Shown: positions 47,591 to 60,800, counted from the first letter of the stretch. The stretch: DNA of 64,000 nucleotides from Basidiobolus meristosporus CBS 931.73 (GCA_002104905.1 MCFE01000245.1:51345-115344); one strand, 5' to 3'. Made by a program: numbers and translations. Notes: generated by a model from the letters alone, not told the origin.

Positions 47591-50500
47591 CTATTTCTTC
47601 TTGTTCTTCTTTGCTTTGGATTTGGCTGCTTCGATGTTGGCTGCGGATACTTTCACCTTGCCCAACATCTGAGAGATCATCTCCATTTCCGGAATGCTCT
47701 TGATGAGCTCCTTTTCACGAGGGGTGGTTTCGTTGGAGTGAAGGAAAAAGTTGATTGCAGCTTTGCAGGCTAGTAGGATCAACAATGGTTAGAAAGGTCG
47801 AATCAATCAGTCAAATCGGCAGTATACCTTTTCCTTTCTTCATGGATCCAGGAGTCAGCTTCACTCTGTACTTGTACTTCTGCAATGATGTGTAGGGTGC
47901 ACATACAGGAACGGCGAAGAGTAGAGTATCATCGGGGAAGGGGCTTCCCGTTAGAGTATCCAGAAGAGTTAGATTCTCCTAAATCAAAGCGAGTTGAGTG
48001 TTACAGCTGCACGACTGTACAAAAATCCCAATACTGACCGCGTCCTCGCCTTCAATCAAGGTAATATTCTCCTCCTTCAGAAGCTGTCTAATTTCCTCAG
48101 CTTCGTGGGTATTTGAGGGAATTTGCTGTAAAGGATTGCTCGTCAGTACATGGACACGAACAATGATCTATTAATCTAGTTACTGGAAGATCGATCAAAT
48201 TGTTATCCAAGCCCTCGGTAGCATCAGCTTCAATAGATGCTTCGGTGAGGTTCTTGGGATTTGTTTTGTTAGACGGCTTTTGTCCTTTAGGTTGGTTTTT
48301 CTTGGATTGGGTGGGAGCTTGTTCCTCACCCTTGGATTTGCCTTTCTTTTTGGAGGATTTGGCCGACTAGTTGAAATTCAATTAAATGATGATCATTGCC
48401 GTTAGTTTGGTTTTACATGAATGCTCACCCCAAGAAGGGCCATCTTAAGCTCTCTCTCCTCTTCGTCTTGATCGGCATATTTCTCTTTCATCTTCTTCAT
48501 TTTGCCTTTCTTACCCCGCGTGGTGGGTGGTGCAGGCTGCACTGGCTTCTGCTTTTCGGCTTTCTTCTGTGGAGCTTGCTCAACCTTGACGATCTCTTCC
48601 GCGGGCTCCGGAGTTGAAGAATCAGCCGATTGGGTTTGTTTCTTCTTTTTCAATTCCCTTCTCTCCTTGGCCGACAGATATTTTTTCTTTTCTCCGGCCT
48701 CTTTAGAATTCAAATTTCCTTCATCGGCTTTACTTTCCAAGGGCGCAAAATCCAAATCTTCGCCATGCTCGTCCAGATTATACTTATCAAACGACTCTAC
48801 CATTTCATCTACTGATGGGCTTGCTGGCTTAGAGACATCGGTAGTGATATTGCTCGATTCACCGTCAAGCGATGGTCCATCGCCCTTCGTGGGTGATACT
48901 AGCTCGTTCTCGCCTGTGCTATCATCTAAGCTTTGGGTGTTATCCTCAATTACATTATCGGAGGTGGCGGGACTCGGCTGGGCTTCCTCAGGACGAATGA
49001 TTTCAATTTTATCATCCATGTTTTCAAGGACAGGTCTGCTCAAATCCTTGAGCTCTTCTTGCTCTATTTTCCTCTCAATAATATGATTACCAACTGAGGA
49101 GTCATCCAAACGGAAGGCTATTCCAAAACCATAAACCAAATGGGATGGTGGCATGAAGTTCTTCTTTCCGCGAATCATGAAACTACCGGTGGTAAGATAC
49201 TCACCAGATGGTGCAGTCTTTGAAACTTGCTCATCATACACCCACCAAGCACTTGTCACAATCTTGGCATCCCACGCTTTACTTTGGCATACTGACATGA
49301 TTCCAGCTTGGAAGAGTGTGCTGGGTGGAATTGGATCCTCGGTGTTCTTATTCTTGACGATCACTGATGCAGCACCATGAAGATCCGCATGAACGTAGAT
49401 ATCGCCCTTCTTGAGATGACGTTTAACCAGCAATTCATTCTGTTGCATGTCTCGACCAGCAATAATCAGATAGCCTTCAGACGAGATAAACCATAGGAAC
49501 TTTTCAAACCAAAACGGTTTGCGCATCTTGTTGATGGTCGCGGTGATCTTGGTATCCTTCAGATCCTGGCGGATCTTTTGCTCGGCACTCTTCAAGGCTT
49601 TTTCGGAGGCTGCAAGCGTTTTTTCGTGCTTCGACGCAGAGTACTTCTTAACATCGTAGTATTTAGCGAGCATTGGCGAAGGCGGAAGAAAAAATGTCTA
49701 CATCAACATCCATTGGCTTGAAATCATCTGTTTCGTCGGATTCCTCATCAGAAGAATCAAAGAAGTCCTCGACTTCTTGAGGGTAGCTTAACGACAATGT
49801 GATCTGATTCTTCTCCAACTTCAGTTTGGCGATTTTAACAGCCACTGGGTTATTTCGCTTCTTCTCGAGCTCGACCAGATCATCTAGTTCTTTCCAATCC
49901 ATGCCGCTAGCCACATAGTTACGAATAACTAAAACGGCCTGGTCGACAAGCTCTAGATTTTCCTCGATCAATTGAGCTTTTTTAACGTTCAGCTCCTGCG
50001 CATCCTCAAGCCCCTTCGCTCTACTCAGTTGCTCGTTCTTGATGCTTTCCAATTTCTTTAAGGCTGCTTCTTCCTAAAATTAGGCACGTTTGGTTGATAA
50101 TACGGCCAAGCAGCAAACCAGCAACAATCTTACCTGTTGACGGGCCTTCAAGTCAATCTTCTGACTCTCTAAAGCAGAGAAAAACTCATCCACTGCTTTA
50201 TCAAATGAGGGGAATTCACGGTGCGAGGTTTTAGAGTGTTGTTCGAACAGGAACGGGTGGAATTCCTCATAGGTTTCAAGAGCAGGTTCGTCGTTGGTGC
50301 TCTGGTCAGGGAGGCGTGACCCGTTGGTATCATGCTTCTTTTGGATAATATATCCTTTCTGCTGTTCAGATCCACAGATCTCTACCATTCTATCGGCCTC
50401 ATAGAATGCCTGAAGCAAAGGATCGAAGCGCACTGGATCTGTTATTCGGTGATGGTATAAATAAACCACTAGACTTGGAATATATTTTGAAGAAACTAGC

Positions 50501-51513
50501 ACCCACCTTTACTCAATTCGGATATTCCCTTTGCATTAGGATCCATCTTGGCAAGTAGAATCGCATGCTCGGTCAAGGCAGGCCCATAATCTGCCAGGCG
50601 CACATTCAGTTTACAAATCTCCAAGAACGCGTATTAGAAAAGGCTTACCAAAGCTTGCATTAAGGAGTTTTTTTAGGGTGTCCTTGGGGCCAGCCTTATC
50701 TAAAGCTTCGGCCAATCTTTCATGTGACATGCGAGTAAACTCTCGCGCAACCGACTTTGTATCGTATATTTCGCCAACAACCATTCTCACATTTTCATTA
50801 GATTGTACAACACGAAGTAAGGTTAAGATCTTGTATGTATGGTCCGTCAGAATGATATTGCCCTAGCAAGATAATGCTCAAAATTTAGCTTCAATCAAAT
50901 ATCAAAAGAAAACTCAAAAGCTCCCTTACAGAAGCGTAGAATTCGGCAATAATATGGAAACCTCCGACCCCATCTTCATTAAAACTGGCAAATTCGAAAT
51001 CAATGATACGATCAACACCCAATTGACGAACATCGGTAAGCCTACGGGCCCGCAAATGCTTACGTAGCTACGGGCGGTAAGGAGAAAGGTTAAGATGTAA
51101 GAGCAAATAGAGCTTAAGTCAACTTCCAGCAGTACCTTCATGCAAAAGGTTGATGGTGCAGAGTACTTGTCACGAGCGAACTCCGTTGTATGAAGTCGGA
51201 TACCAGATTCAATCAACAAGTGTTCTTTGCGGTCGGGCTAAAATACGGGGACCGGTCAAAATCTAGGCTTTGCCGGTTTGTGCATTTCTTCCAGAAAATG
51301 AGGAGTGGGCTCACCTTTGAAAATTTGAAAAGGTATGTTTTCGAATTGACATCGTAACAATTTTGAAGTCGTAAACCAACGATTCTTTGAAGTTATGCGT
51401 CAGCATCGAAATTGTTGGGAGCACGCATTTGAGAATAGTCAAATGTCAACCGACCTTTGTTTCAAATCGGCTACGGTTGCGCGAATATCTAATGCTGAGA
51501 ATCTCTGCTTCAT
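47591..51513 (-). CDS. RQC2: RQC2/NEMF ribosome quality control factor with a +1 frameshift
   Basis: Cytosolic NFACT protein that binds stalled 60S subunits, recruits the Ltn1 ligase and in yeast adds CAT tails. Twelve exons: 51513-51455, 51384-51315, 51237-51136, 51067-50930, 50862-50649, 50590-50507, 50438-50134, 50073-48429, 48366-48184, 48125-48039, 47978-47828, 47769-47591, giving 1,071 aa if one base is skipped. [60 protein letters not shown]. Central coiled coil: [14 protein letters not shown] and [81 protein letters not shown] charged linker and NFACT-C ([20 protein letters not shown]) follow, then a Lys-rich tail. The frame is lost exactly at [11 protein letters not shown] (49663-49665); skipping the T gives [12 protein letters not shown], the conserved continuation. 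Confidence 0.93.
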
Positions 51514-51920
51514 AGCTCTTAATTTAGGCACCTATCCAGTGGGTGTAAAGTGTATTTACTAATAAAAAATGAACTGGATGCTCCATGGAATATTAAAGGA
51601 ATATCATGATGTGGCTGCGGACCAACAGTTCATCGCCGTAGCCAAATAATCGCTGGCATTCCAATAAACAATTACCAGCGTTGAATAAATGGGCGTATAA
51701 TCATGAGGAAATATCCCACCATTTTGGAGTAACCATTAATAATCAACAGAATGTGCCAGTTTAAGAATTATTGGTAATCTATATGGCAGATATATCCGGT
51801 TCATCCAAAAAATTAATCATCGGAAATCCTGTCCTTTTTTGACCAGACCTTCTCCCTTTCACATATATATATCTTCTGGTCCGCCAGCAATAATACGTAT
51901 CCATTTGTTATTACTAGAAT
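51514..51920. promoter_or_regulatory. Bidirectional promoter RQC2/FMN1
   Basis: 407 bp between divergent start codons. A TATATATAT stretch at about 51863-51871, roughly 50 bp before the FMN1 ATG, may act as its TATA element. Confidence 0.4.
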
Positions 51921-52521
51921 ATGTCACGTCCATCGATTGTCGGCCCTGAAGTTCCCACTGAACCATTTCCTTTCGAGCTTCAAGGCGAAGTAATCCGAGG
52001 TTTTGGACGCGGTAGCAAGGAATTAGGCATTCCAACTGGTATGTTTATTGTCTACCTGAGAGGTATTATGCTTATCTTCGCTCACTGCTAACCCCACAAA
52101 CTTAAGCCAATCTTCCTGAAGATGCTGTTAACTCGATGTGCAGCGAACTCGAGACTGGTGTCTATTACGGCTGGGCTCAAGTAAATGATAAAGAGGTCCG
52201 TCCTATGGTGATGAGCCTTGGCTGGAATCCTTACTACAAAAATGAGAAACGCTCAGCGGTAAGTTCTTTGTCTCCACTTGGTGTACCTCGGGAACAAAAT
52301 ACTAAAGCGTTTCATAGGAAATTCATATCATTCATAAGTTCGAGTCGGACTTCTATGGTAGTGAGCTCAAGGTGGTCGTTGCTGGTTACATTCGCCCGGA
52401 ACGCGACTACGACTCCCTCGATGCTCTCGTGACTGATATTCACACTGATATCGAAGTTGCCAAGAACTCGCTCAATCGTCCTGGTTACCTGACACTCAAG
52501 CAGTTACCATTTTTTGCATAG
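51921..52521 (+). CDS. FMN1: Riboflavin kinase
   Basis: Phosphorylates riboflavin to FMN with ATP. Three exons, 51921-52038, 52107-52258, 52318-52521, introns 68 and 59 nt, give 157 aa, the normal size of monofunctional eukaryotic riboflavin kinase. Landmarks: [20 protein letters not shown] (ATP/Mg site with the PTAN motif across intron 1), [32 protein letters not shown] and [20 protein letters not shown] with [14 protein letters not shown]. No FAD synthetase domain is fused. Complete and intact. Confidence 0.95.
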
Positions 52522-52956
52522 TCATTGGATATAGTCTCACTGCATTGACATTGTATTGTCACCCGTTTATTCGTTCATTACATTTAATGATTTTTCTTTT
52601 CTGAAAATATGTGTTTACCTTCCGTTGTTCAAGAGTCTTATATAAATAGACTCTTTCTAGAGTACATTGCACATATTCCTCCATTTATTCTTTACTAGAA
52701 GCATCCTGAGTAGTATACTCAACTTTATGCCAATAATATGCTCTATACAGCTATGAATACCATATATGCTTAGTACCCTCAGCGCATGATTATTCCAAAA
52801 TTTTCTTTGGAAGGGTGATTGTCACAATTTAGAGAACATGAGTATTTTTATGAAATCCTGGCATGTTGCACTGATATAAAGGAGCTGTGCTTCACATGGA
52901 GCTATGTACAAATAAACAAGTTCTGGGAAGCTGTATGCAGAGTTTGAGGACTTTTG
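52522..52956. other. 3' flank of FMN1 before the retrotransposon region
   Basis: AT-rich sequence between the last host gene and the first LTR remnant. No gene seen. Confidence 0.4.
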
Positions 52957-53905
52957 TGTTGTAAGAGTTTTGGAGATATTGGAAGTGATTGTGAGAGCAA
53001 GTAGACATGGTTTTCCACTTGGTGGTTCAATGAATGTAACGGTAGTATTTCTACATTTACACAGTCTTGGCAAAATAACATGTAGAGTATGCTTAGAAAG
53101 GTCCCAAGAGAATGTGTGCAAAGTTTGATGCTGTTTGGACAGCTTTAAGATATTTGTAAATACAGAATTTATAACAGGCTTTTCTGTTGGCTTTATCTTT
53201 AGGCACTGTTGTTCTGCTTCAAAGCCTGTATAATCTTCCACTGCTACTACATTGGAAATTGGCTCAATCCTGGTCTGTCTCATATAGCTGCTTGAGTTCC
53301 TTCTTTGCAGCAAAGTTACTGCATTCCCTACCTGGGGTACTGATTGCTCTACATGCGTTATCCACTCATCCTTGTCTCTGTATTGGTTCTGGATTTCTCT
53401 GTGCCATTGCATCTATCCCTCTGAAAAACAATTTGGTCCTGCAGGTGGATCCAGCCCAGATCAACTGTCAGAATCCCACAATGAGGCCATGATGATGCCA
53501 GTAGCTGATCTGACCATCTACATGTATGTGGTCATGATGTCTTTGTTGTAAGAGTCTTGGAGATATTGGAAGTGATTGGGAGGACAAGTAGATTATGTGG
53601 TTTTTGTATTGTATCACTAATATCTACTTGTCTAGATCATCACTTCAATCTGGATATGAATTCTTGTGGATTTGTTGTAAGAGTTTGGAGATATTGGAAA
53701 TGTTTGGGAGAACAAGTAGATTATGTGGTTTTCACTTAATAATTTATTGAATGTGAAAGTAGTATTTATACTTTTACATGGTCCTGTCATTACAAACATG
53801 TAGAATAGGTTAGGGAAGGTCCCAAGAACATGTGTGCAAAGTTTGGGGCTGTTTGGACAACTTTGAGAATTCTCATGTTCTGGGTAAATATTCTAAGTAA
53901 ATCCC
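52957..53905 (-). mobile_element. Cluster of reverse-oriented Ty1/copia LTR fragments
   Basis: Three pieces match the reverse complement of the LTR at 61725-62074, each starting with TGTTGTAAGAG: about 52957-53150 (diverged), 53544-53604 (short) and 53673-53905 (with a small internal deletion). Between the first two lie about 390 bp that follow the LTR end in minus orientation and may be leader or gag sequence of an older relative. A minus-strand open frame at 52822-53412 runs through this DNA and is not a host gene. Confidence 0.75.
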
Positions 53906-56900
53906 CTATTGACTCTGGAGCTTCTCAACACTTTACACACCAAAAAGAACTTTTTACCCAATATCAAGAAATTCCAATTAAGAAGGCTTTCATGGGTGAC
54001 GGTAGAACACTTGATGCAGTGGGAGAAGGAACTATCCTAGTAAACCTAAGAAGCAGTGAAGGAAGCCATACACTGACTTTCAAAGAAGTACTCTATGAAC
54101 CAGAAATAGCCAAGAACCTACTATCTGTAAGCAAGGCCACTGCAGAAGGACTCAGTTTCAGCTTTGACAATTCTGGATGCAAGATCACTGATCAAAATGG
54201 TACCCATATTGCTTTGGATATCAGAGATCAGAATCTATACAACTTGACTTATATTCCATTGTATTTGGAAGCCAATATAAGTAACTTAAGCAAAGAAACA
54301 CCAATGCTTTGGCACAGGAGATTTGGGCACATCAATTTTGATTATTTGTGCAAAATGATCAAAGATCAGCTAATTTCTGGAGTAAAAATTGATCACCCAG
54401 CTAATTTGCAGCACTGTGAAGCCTGCATATATGTGAAACAAGCCAGACAACCATTCAAGAGCTCTGGGTTAATCAAAACTAAGAAAAAATTAGATCTAAT
54501 TCACTCAGATCTGTGTGGACCTGTGCAAAATTTATCCTTAGGCGGGATGAAGTATTTAATCACTTTTATTGATGATTATACAAGATACACATGGATCTAC
54601 TTCATGGAGAGAAAGGAAGAAGCTCTGTCTAAGTTCAGGGAGTTTAAAGCCATGGTGGAGAGAGAAACTGGTGAAAAAATCAAGAAAATACGCTCTGACA
54701 ATGGTGGAGAATATACCTCAAAACTCTGCATCCACTTATGCAAAATTCATGGGATAAAGCAAGAGACTACTGTACCATACTCCCCACAGCAAAATGGAGT
54801 AGCAGAACATGCTAACAGATCAATAATTGGTATGGCAAGATCTATGATCCATGATCAAAAATTATCCTATGATATTTGGGTGGAATCAGATGCACTGACG
54901 TATATCTTAAAGATGGGAGTTATAGCAGAATACTTTGTGATTCTACTCTGATTGAAGCATGGCATGGATACAGACTAAGTGCAGAACATCTAAGAATATT
55001 TGGGTGTACAGCATATGCCAAGAAACTGCCCGGAAATCAGTCAAAATTTGAGCCAAAAAGTGTAAAATGCATATTTTTGGGCTACTGCAATGAGAGTAAA
55101 GTATACAGACTCTACAATTCCAAAGCAAAGAAGCTAATCAAGTCCAGGGATGTGTTGTTTGATGAAAATTCAAAATTCTCACAAAAAATGACATCAGATA
55201 ATGACAAAAATCTGATGTCAAGTCCACCAATTGTCAGGATTGAATCAGAGCAAAACAGTGAAAATCTTTTCACTCCAGAGGACTCTACAACCATAGTTCA
55301 GCCAGAATCAGTGCCCAGGAATATCCCAGAAGTGATCATTTCAGTATCAAAAGCCCGGAGATCCAATTGGACAAGAAATAGCCCAAATTACTATATCAAT
55401 GAGGGTACAAACTTAGCCTATGCCTATTCAGTCCACATTGATGAACACCAGACTGTAAAAGAGGCCCTAAATAGCCCTCAGATGAAGTTTGGAGATCTAC
55501 AATGATTGAGGAATATCAGGCCCTGATGGAAAATCAAACTTGGGCCTTGGTCAAATTACCAATCAACCAAAATTTAATTGGATGCAGATGGGTCTTCAAG
55601 ACAAAATACAAGGCTGGTGGTACAATTGAAAGATACAAAGCAAGACTTGTAGCCAAAGGATACTCTCAAACAAAAGGACTTGACTATACTGAGACCTTTG
55701 CACTGGTAGCCAAGTTTAATTCCATCAAATTAATATTGGCTATTGCAGCCAAATATTAGTTTTTTATTCATCAAGTGGATGTAAGAGCTGCATTTTAGAA
55801 TGGGGAGCTTGATGAGGATGTGTATATGGACCAGCCTGATGGGTCTGTTGACTAAGATAACCCCCATTTGGTCTGCAAGTTCAAAAAGTTTCTATATGGT
55901 CTTAAACAATCACCAAGAGCCTGGAATTGGAAGATAGGTTTGTATTTGGAATCTTTGAGTTTCAAAAGGAGTAATGCTGACTATAGTATATACTACAAGC
56001 CAGATAGAGCAAATCCAGTTCTATTAGCTCTATATGTGGCTGATCTGATTATAGCCACCAATAACCTAGAATCATTGGAAGAGACTAAATCCAGCCTATC
56101 TAAGGAGTTCAAGATGTCCAATCTAGGAGAACTCAGTTACTACTGAGGGATTAGGTACTCCATAGACAGGACTACCCAGACTATTACCCTAAGCCAATCC
56201 AAGTATATTAATGATATACTAAAGAAGTACAAAATGGAAGACTGTAAACCAGCAGCTACCCCAATAGAGACAAACCTTAACTTGGTCAAAACTCAGCCAA
56301 ATCAAGAGAGCTTGGTGCCATCTGAAAGCCATGACTTTCCTTATCAATCTATGGTCAGCAGTCTGATGTATATCATGCTTGGAACATGTCCAGATATCTT
56401 ATATTCAGTGGGAGCTGTCAGCTAACATAATCAGAACTATGGATCTGATCATATTGCAGCCATTTAGCGGATTTTTAGATACCTAAAAGGAACTGCTGAT
56501 ATCTGCTTAAGATATACTTATAAGGATTCAGAACAGGATCTTGTGGAATACTCTGATGCTGATTGGGGACAAAACTTGGAAGACAGAAGATCCACCACAG
56601 GATACACCTTTCTTTACTGTAAAGGAGCAATCTCATGGAATTCAAGAGAGCAGCCAACCATGGCACTTTCTACCACAGAGGCAGAGTATATGGCAGCCTG
56701 TGAAGCTGCAAAAGAAGCAATGTGGTTGAGAAAGCTTTTTACAAATTTATGCCTATGTCAAAAAACACCTATTACTTTATTTCAAGATAATCAAGGATGT
56801 AAGCAATTAGGTAGAAATCCAACTTTTCATGCTAGAACCAAGCACATAGATATCAGATATCAGTTAATATGTGAAGCTATAGAGAATAACTTAGTTAGCT

Positions 56901-57372
56901 TAGCTTACTGTCCTACAGATGAAATGATTACAGATATATTCACCAAACCATTAGCCAGAGACAAGTGTGAATATCTTGGGTCAAAATTAGGACTAGTCAG
57001 TATGAGCATTTAGCTGAGTGGGAGTGTTGTAAAAATTTGTAATTCCACCTAAATACTCACCTAACTCAGTCACTTAGATTGTTATCTTCAAATCCTAGAG
57101 AATACTGACCAAATTCCATGTTGGGATTTACTTAGAACATTTTCACCAAAGTACCAGGTACCCAGAACATGGAAATTCTCAAAGTTGTCCAACCAACCCC
57201 AAACCTGCACACATGTTCTTGGGACCTTGCTTAATTTATTCTATGTGCTTGTTATGCCAAGACCAGGTAAAAGTATAAACACTACTTTTACATTCAACAA
57301 ATCACTAAGTGAAAATTACATAATCTACTTGTTCTCCCAATCACTTCCAATATCTCTAAGACTCTTACAACA
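53906..57372 (+). mobile_element. Ty1/copia copy 1: 5'-truncated, broken, with 3' LTR
   Basis: Pol of a Ty1/copia LTR retrotransposon beginning abruptly at the protease motif (DSGASQHFT). It continues through integrase (HRRFGHINFDYL, DLCGP, FIDDYTRYTWIYF, DNGGEYTS, SPQQNGVAEHAN), reverse transcriptase and RNase H, and ends at a stop followed by the purine-rich GTGGGAG and the LTR. It is dead: there is a frame break near 54900 and stops at about 55757, 55796, 55853, 56145, 56423 and 56465, and the RT catalytic YVDD is changed to YVAD. Its 5' end is fused to a reverse-oriented LTR fragment instead of a proper 5' LTR and gag. Confidence 0.9.
57025..57372 (+). repeat. 3' LTR of copia copy 1
   Basis: 348 bp, starts TGTTGTAAAAATTTG and ends CTCTTACAACA, so the ends form the inverted repeat TGTTGT/ACAACA. 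A purine-rich tract (GAGTGGGAG) immediately precedes it. Confidence 0.9.
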
Positions 57373-57899
57373 AATATAAGGCCCTGAAACTTGTCTGTCA
57401 GGCTATGCAGGATGGCAACTATCACATCCTCATCAGTAGTTGGTATGCTCACAGATTCCATTTCATCTACCAGCAGGGAGATTCCGTTAATTAGATTTTT
57501 CATTTCTTCTCCTGGCAGCATCTTTGTAGTAAATTTTTTTTGTCTCAGATACATTTTCTTAGCAGCTGAACATGACTGGTAGGTGTCTTCTAATGCCTTC
57601 CAGGCATTCTTTGCTGTTTTTGTTCTTGAGCATTGAATTAGCAATTTGTCCTTAACATTAAGGCAAATGCAGTTACAGGCACCTTGTTCTTTCTTCTGGT
57701 ACTTTAAGGCTTCCTCTCCCAAGCTTTTAGGAGGGCATTCTTCTCCCATGACAATATCCCAAATGCCTCTTTCTTGTAGCAGCATCTTCATTTTCACCTC
57801 CCACACTTGGTAGCTAGTTCCATCCAACTTTTCAGCAGAGGGAAAAATTCCAGTAATAGCAGTAGTAGATACTGCAGAGAGTGAGAGCTTGGGGCTCAT
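57373..57899 (-). mobile_element. Inverted 5' gag fragment of the copia element
   Basis: On the minus strand an intact gag start (ATG at 57899-57897, MSPKLSLSAVSTTAITGIF) runs about 175 codons to SLTDKFQG, then stops against the LTR of copy 1. Its section from codon ~67 onward is the inverted copy of the plus-strand gag at 57904-58265, so together they form a fold-back with a loop of about 170 bp. Confidence 0.85.
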
Positions 57900-60800
57900 A
57901 ACCTGCCCTCCTAAAAACGTGGGAGAGGAAGCCTTAGAGTACCAGAAGCAAGAACAAAGTGCCTTTAACTGCATTTGCCTTAATGTCAAGGACAAATTGC
58001 TAATTCAATGCTCAAGAGCAAAAACAGCAAAGAATGCCTGGAAGGCATTAGAAGACACCTACCCGTCATATTCAGCTGCCAAGAAAATATATCTGAGTAG
58101 AAAACTCTTTACTACAAAGATGCTGCCAGGAGAAGAAATGAAAAATCTAATTAACAGAATTACCATGCTGGTAGATGAGATGGAATCTGTGGGCATACCA
58201 ACTACAGATGAGGATGTGATAGTTACCATCCTGAATAGCCTGACAGACAAGTTTCAGGGCCTTGTATCAGCCCTAGAGTCCAGAACTGAAGATTTGACCT
58301 TAAATTACGTATATGGAAGGCTCCTGGATGAAGAATTAAGAAAATCAAGTGCCAATAAGAAGGAAGAAGAAAATGCTTTAATAAGCAATGATAACCAACA
58401 AAGAAGGTACCCAAGACCCTACAAAGGCAACAGCAACCTATTTTGCAACTACTGCAAAAGGAAAGGACACACATCAGACCGGTGTTTCAAAAAGAGAGAT
58501 TATCAGCAAAAGAAGCCTGAATATGGAAATGCTGCAACAACTGAAGATAGACTATTCATATCTGCACTAAATATGACCACAAACAAGGATTCTCAGACGT
58601 GGTATATTGACTCTGGAGCTTCTCAACACTTTACACACCAAAAAGAACTTTTTACCCAATATCAAGAAATTCCAATTAAGAAGGTTTTCATGGGTGACGA
58701 TAGAACACTTGATGCAGTGGGAGAAGGAACTATCCAAGTAAACCTTAGAAGCAGTGAAGGAAGCCATACACTGACCTTTAAAGAAGTACTCTATGTACCA
58801 GAAATAGCCAAGAACCTACTCTCTGTAAGCAAGGCCACAGCAGAAGGACTCAGTTTCAGTTTTAACAATTCTGGATGCAGGATCACTGATCAAAATGGTG
58901 CTCATATTGCTTCGGGCATCAGAGATCAGAACCTATACAAGTTGACTTATATTCCATCATATCTGGAAGCCAATATAAGTAACTTAAATGAAGAAACACC
59001 AATGCTTTGGCACAGGAGATTTGGACACATCAATTTTGATTATTTGCGTAAAATGATCAAAGATCAGCTAATTTCTGGAGTGAAAATTGATCCCCCAGCT
59101 ATTTTGGAGCACTGTGAAGCCTGCATATATGGGAAACAAGCCAGACAACCGTTCAAGAGCTCTGGGTTAATCAAAACTAAGAAAAAATTAGATCTAATTC
59201 ACTCAGATCTGTGTGGACCTATGCAAAATTTATCCTTAGGCGGGATGAAGTATTTAATCACTTTTATTGATGATTATACAAGATACACATGGGTCTACTT
59301 CATGGAGAGAAAGGAAGAAGCTCTGTCTAAGCTCAGGGAGTTTAAAGCCATGGTGGAGAGAGAAACTGGTGAAAAAATCAAGAAAATACGCTCTGACAAT
59401 GGTGGAGAATATACCTCAAAACTCTTCATCCACTTCTGCAAAATTCATGGGATAAAGCAAGAGACTACTGTACCATACTCCCCACAGCAAAATGGAGTAG
59501 CAGAACGAGCTAACAGATCAATAATTGATATGGCAAGATCTATGATCCATGATCAAAAATTATCCTATGATTTTTGGGCGGAATCAGTTGCCACTGCTGT
59601 ATATCTTAAAAATAGGAGTTATAACAGAATACTTCGTGATTCTACTCCATTTGAAGCATGGTATGGATACAGACCAAGTGCAGAACATCTAAGAATATTT
59701 GGGTGTACAGCATATGCCAAAAAACTGGCCGGAAATCAGTCAAAATTTGAGCCAAAAAGTGTAAAATGCATATTTTTGGGCTACTGCAATGAGAGTAAGG
59801 CATACAGACTCTACAATACCGAAGCAAAGAAGCTGATCAAGTCCAGGGATGTGTTGTTTGATGAAAATTCAAAATTTTCACAAAAAATGACATCAGATGA
59901 TGACGAAAATTTGATCTCAAGTCCACCAATTGTCAGGATTGAATCAGAGCAAAACAATGAAAATTTTTTCACTCCAGAGGACTCTACAACCGTGGTTCAG
60001 CCAGAATCAGTGCCCAGGAATATCCCAGAAGTGATCATTCCAGTATCAAATGCCCGGAGATCCAATCGGACAAGAAATAGCCCAAATTACTATATCAATG
60101 AGGGTACAAACTTAGCCTATGCCTATTCAGTCCATGTTGATGAACCCCAGACTGTAAAAGAGGCCCTAAATAGCCCTCAGACAAAGTTTTGGAGATCTGC
60201 AATGACTGAGGAATATCAGGCCCTGATGGAAAACCAAACTTGGGACTTAGTCAAATTACCAATCAACCGAAAATCAATTGGATGCAGATGGGTCTTTAAG
60301 ACAAAATACAAGGCTGATGGTACAATTGAAAGATACAAAGCAAGACTTGTAGCCAAAGGTTACTCTCAAACAAAAGGACTTGACTATACTGAGACCTTTG
60401 CACCGGTAGCCAAGTTTAATTCCATCAGATTAATATTGGCTATTGCAGCCAAATATAAGTTTTTTATTCATCAAATGGATGTAAAAACTGCATTTTTGAA
60501 TGGAGAACTTGATGAGGACGTGTATATGGACCAGCCTGATGGGTTTGTTGACCAAGATAACCCCCATTTGGTCTGCAAGCTTAAAAAGTCACTATATGGT
60601 CTCAAACAATCACCAAGAGCCTGGAATTGCAAGATAGATTCTTATTTGGAATCTTTGAGTTTCAAAAGAGGTAATGCTGACTATAGTAAATACTCTAAGC
60701 CAGATAGAGCAAATCCAGTTCTATTAGCTCTATATGTGGATGATCTTATTATAGCCGCCAATAACCTAGAAACATTGGAAGAGACTAAATCCAGCCTATC

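Noticed and set aside
52822-53412. 196-codon minus-strand open frame as a host gene
   Set aside because: It runs through LTR-derived sequence and its unknown internal segment, so it is best explained as mobile DNA.
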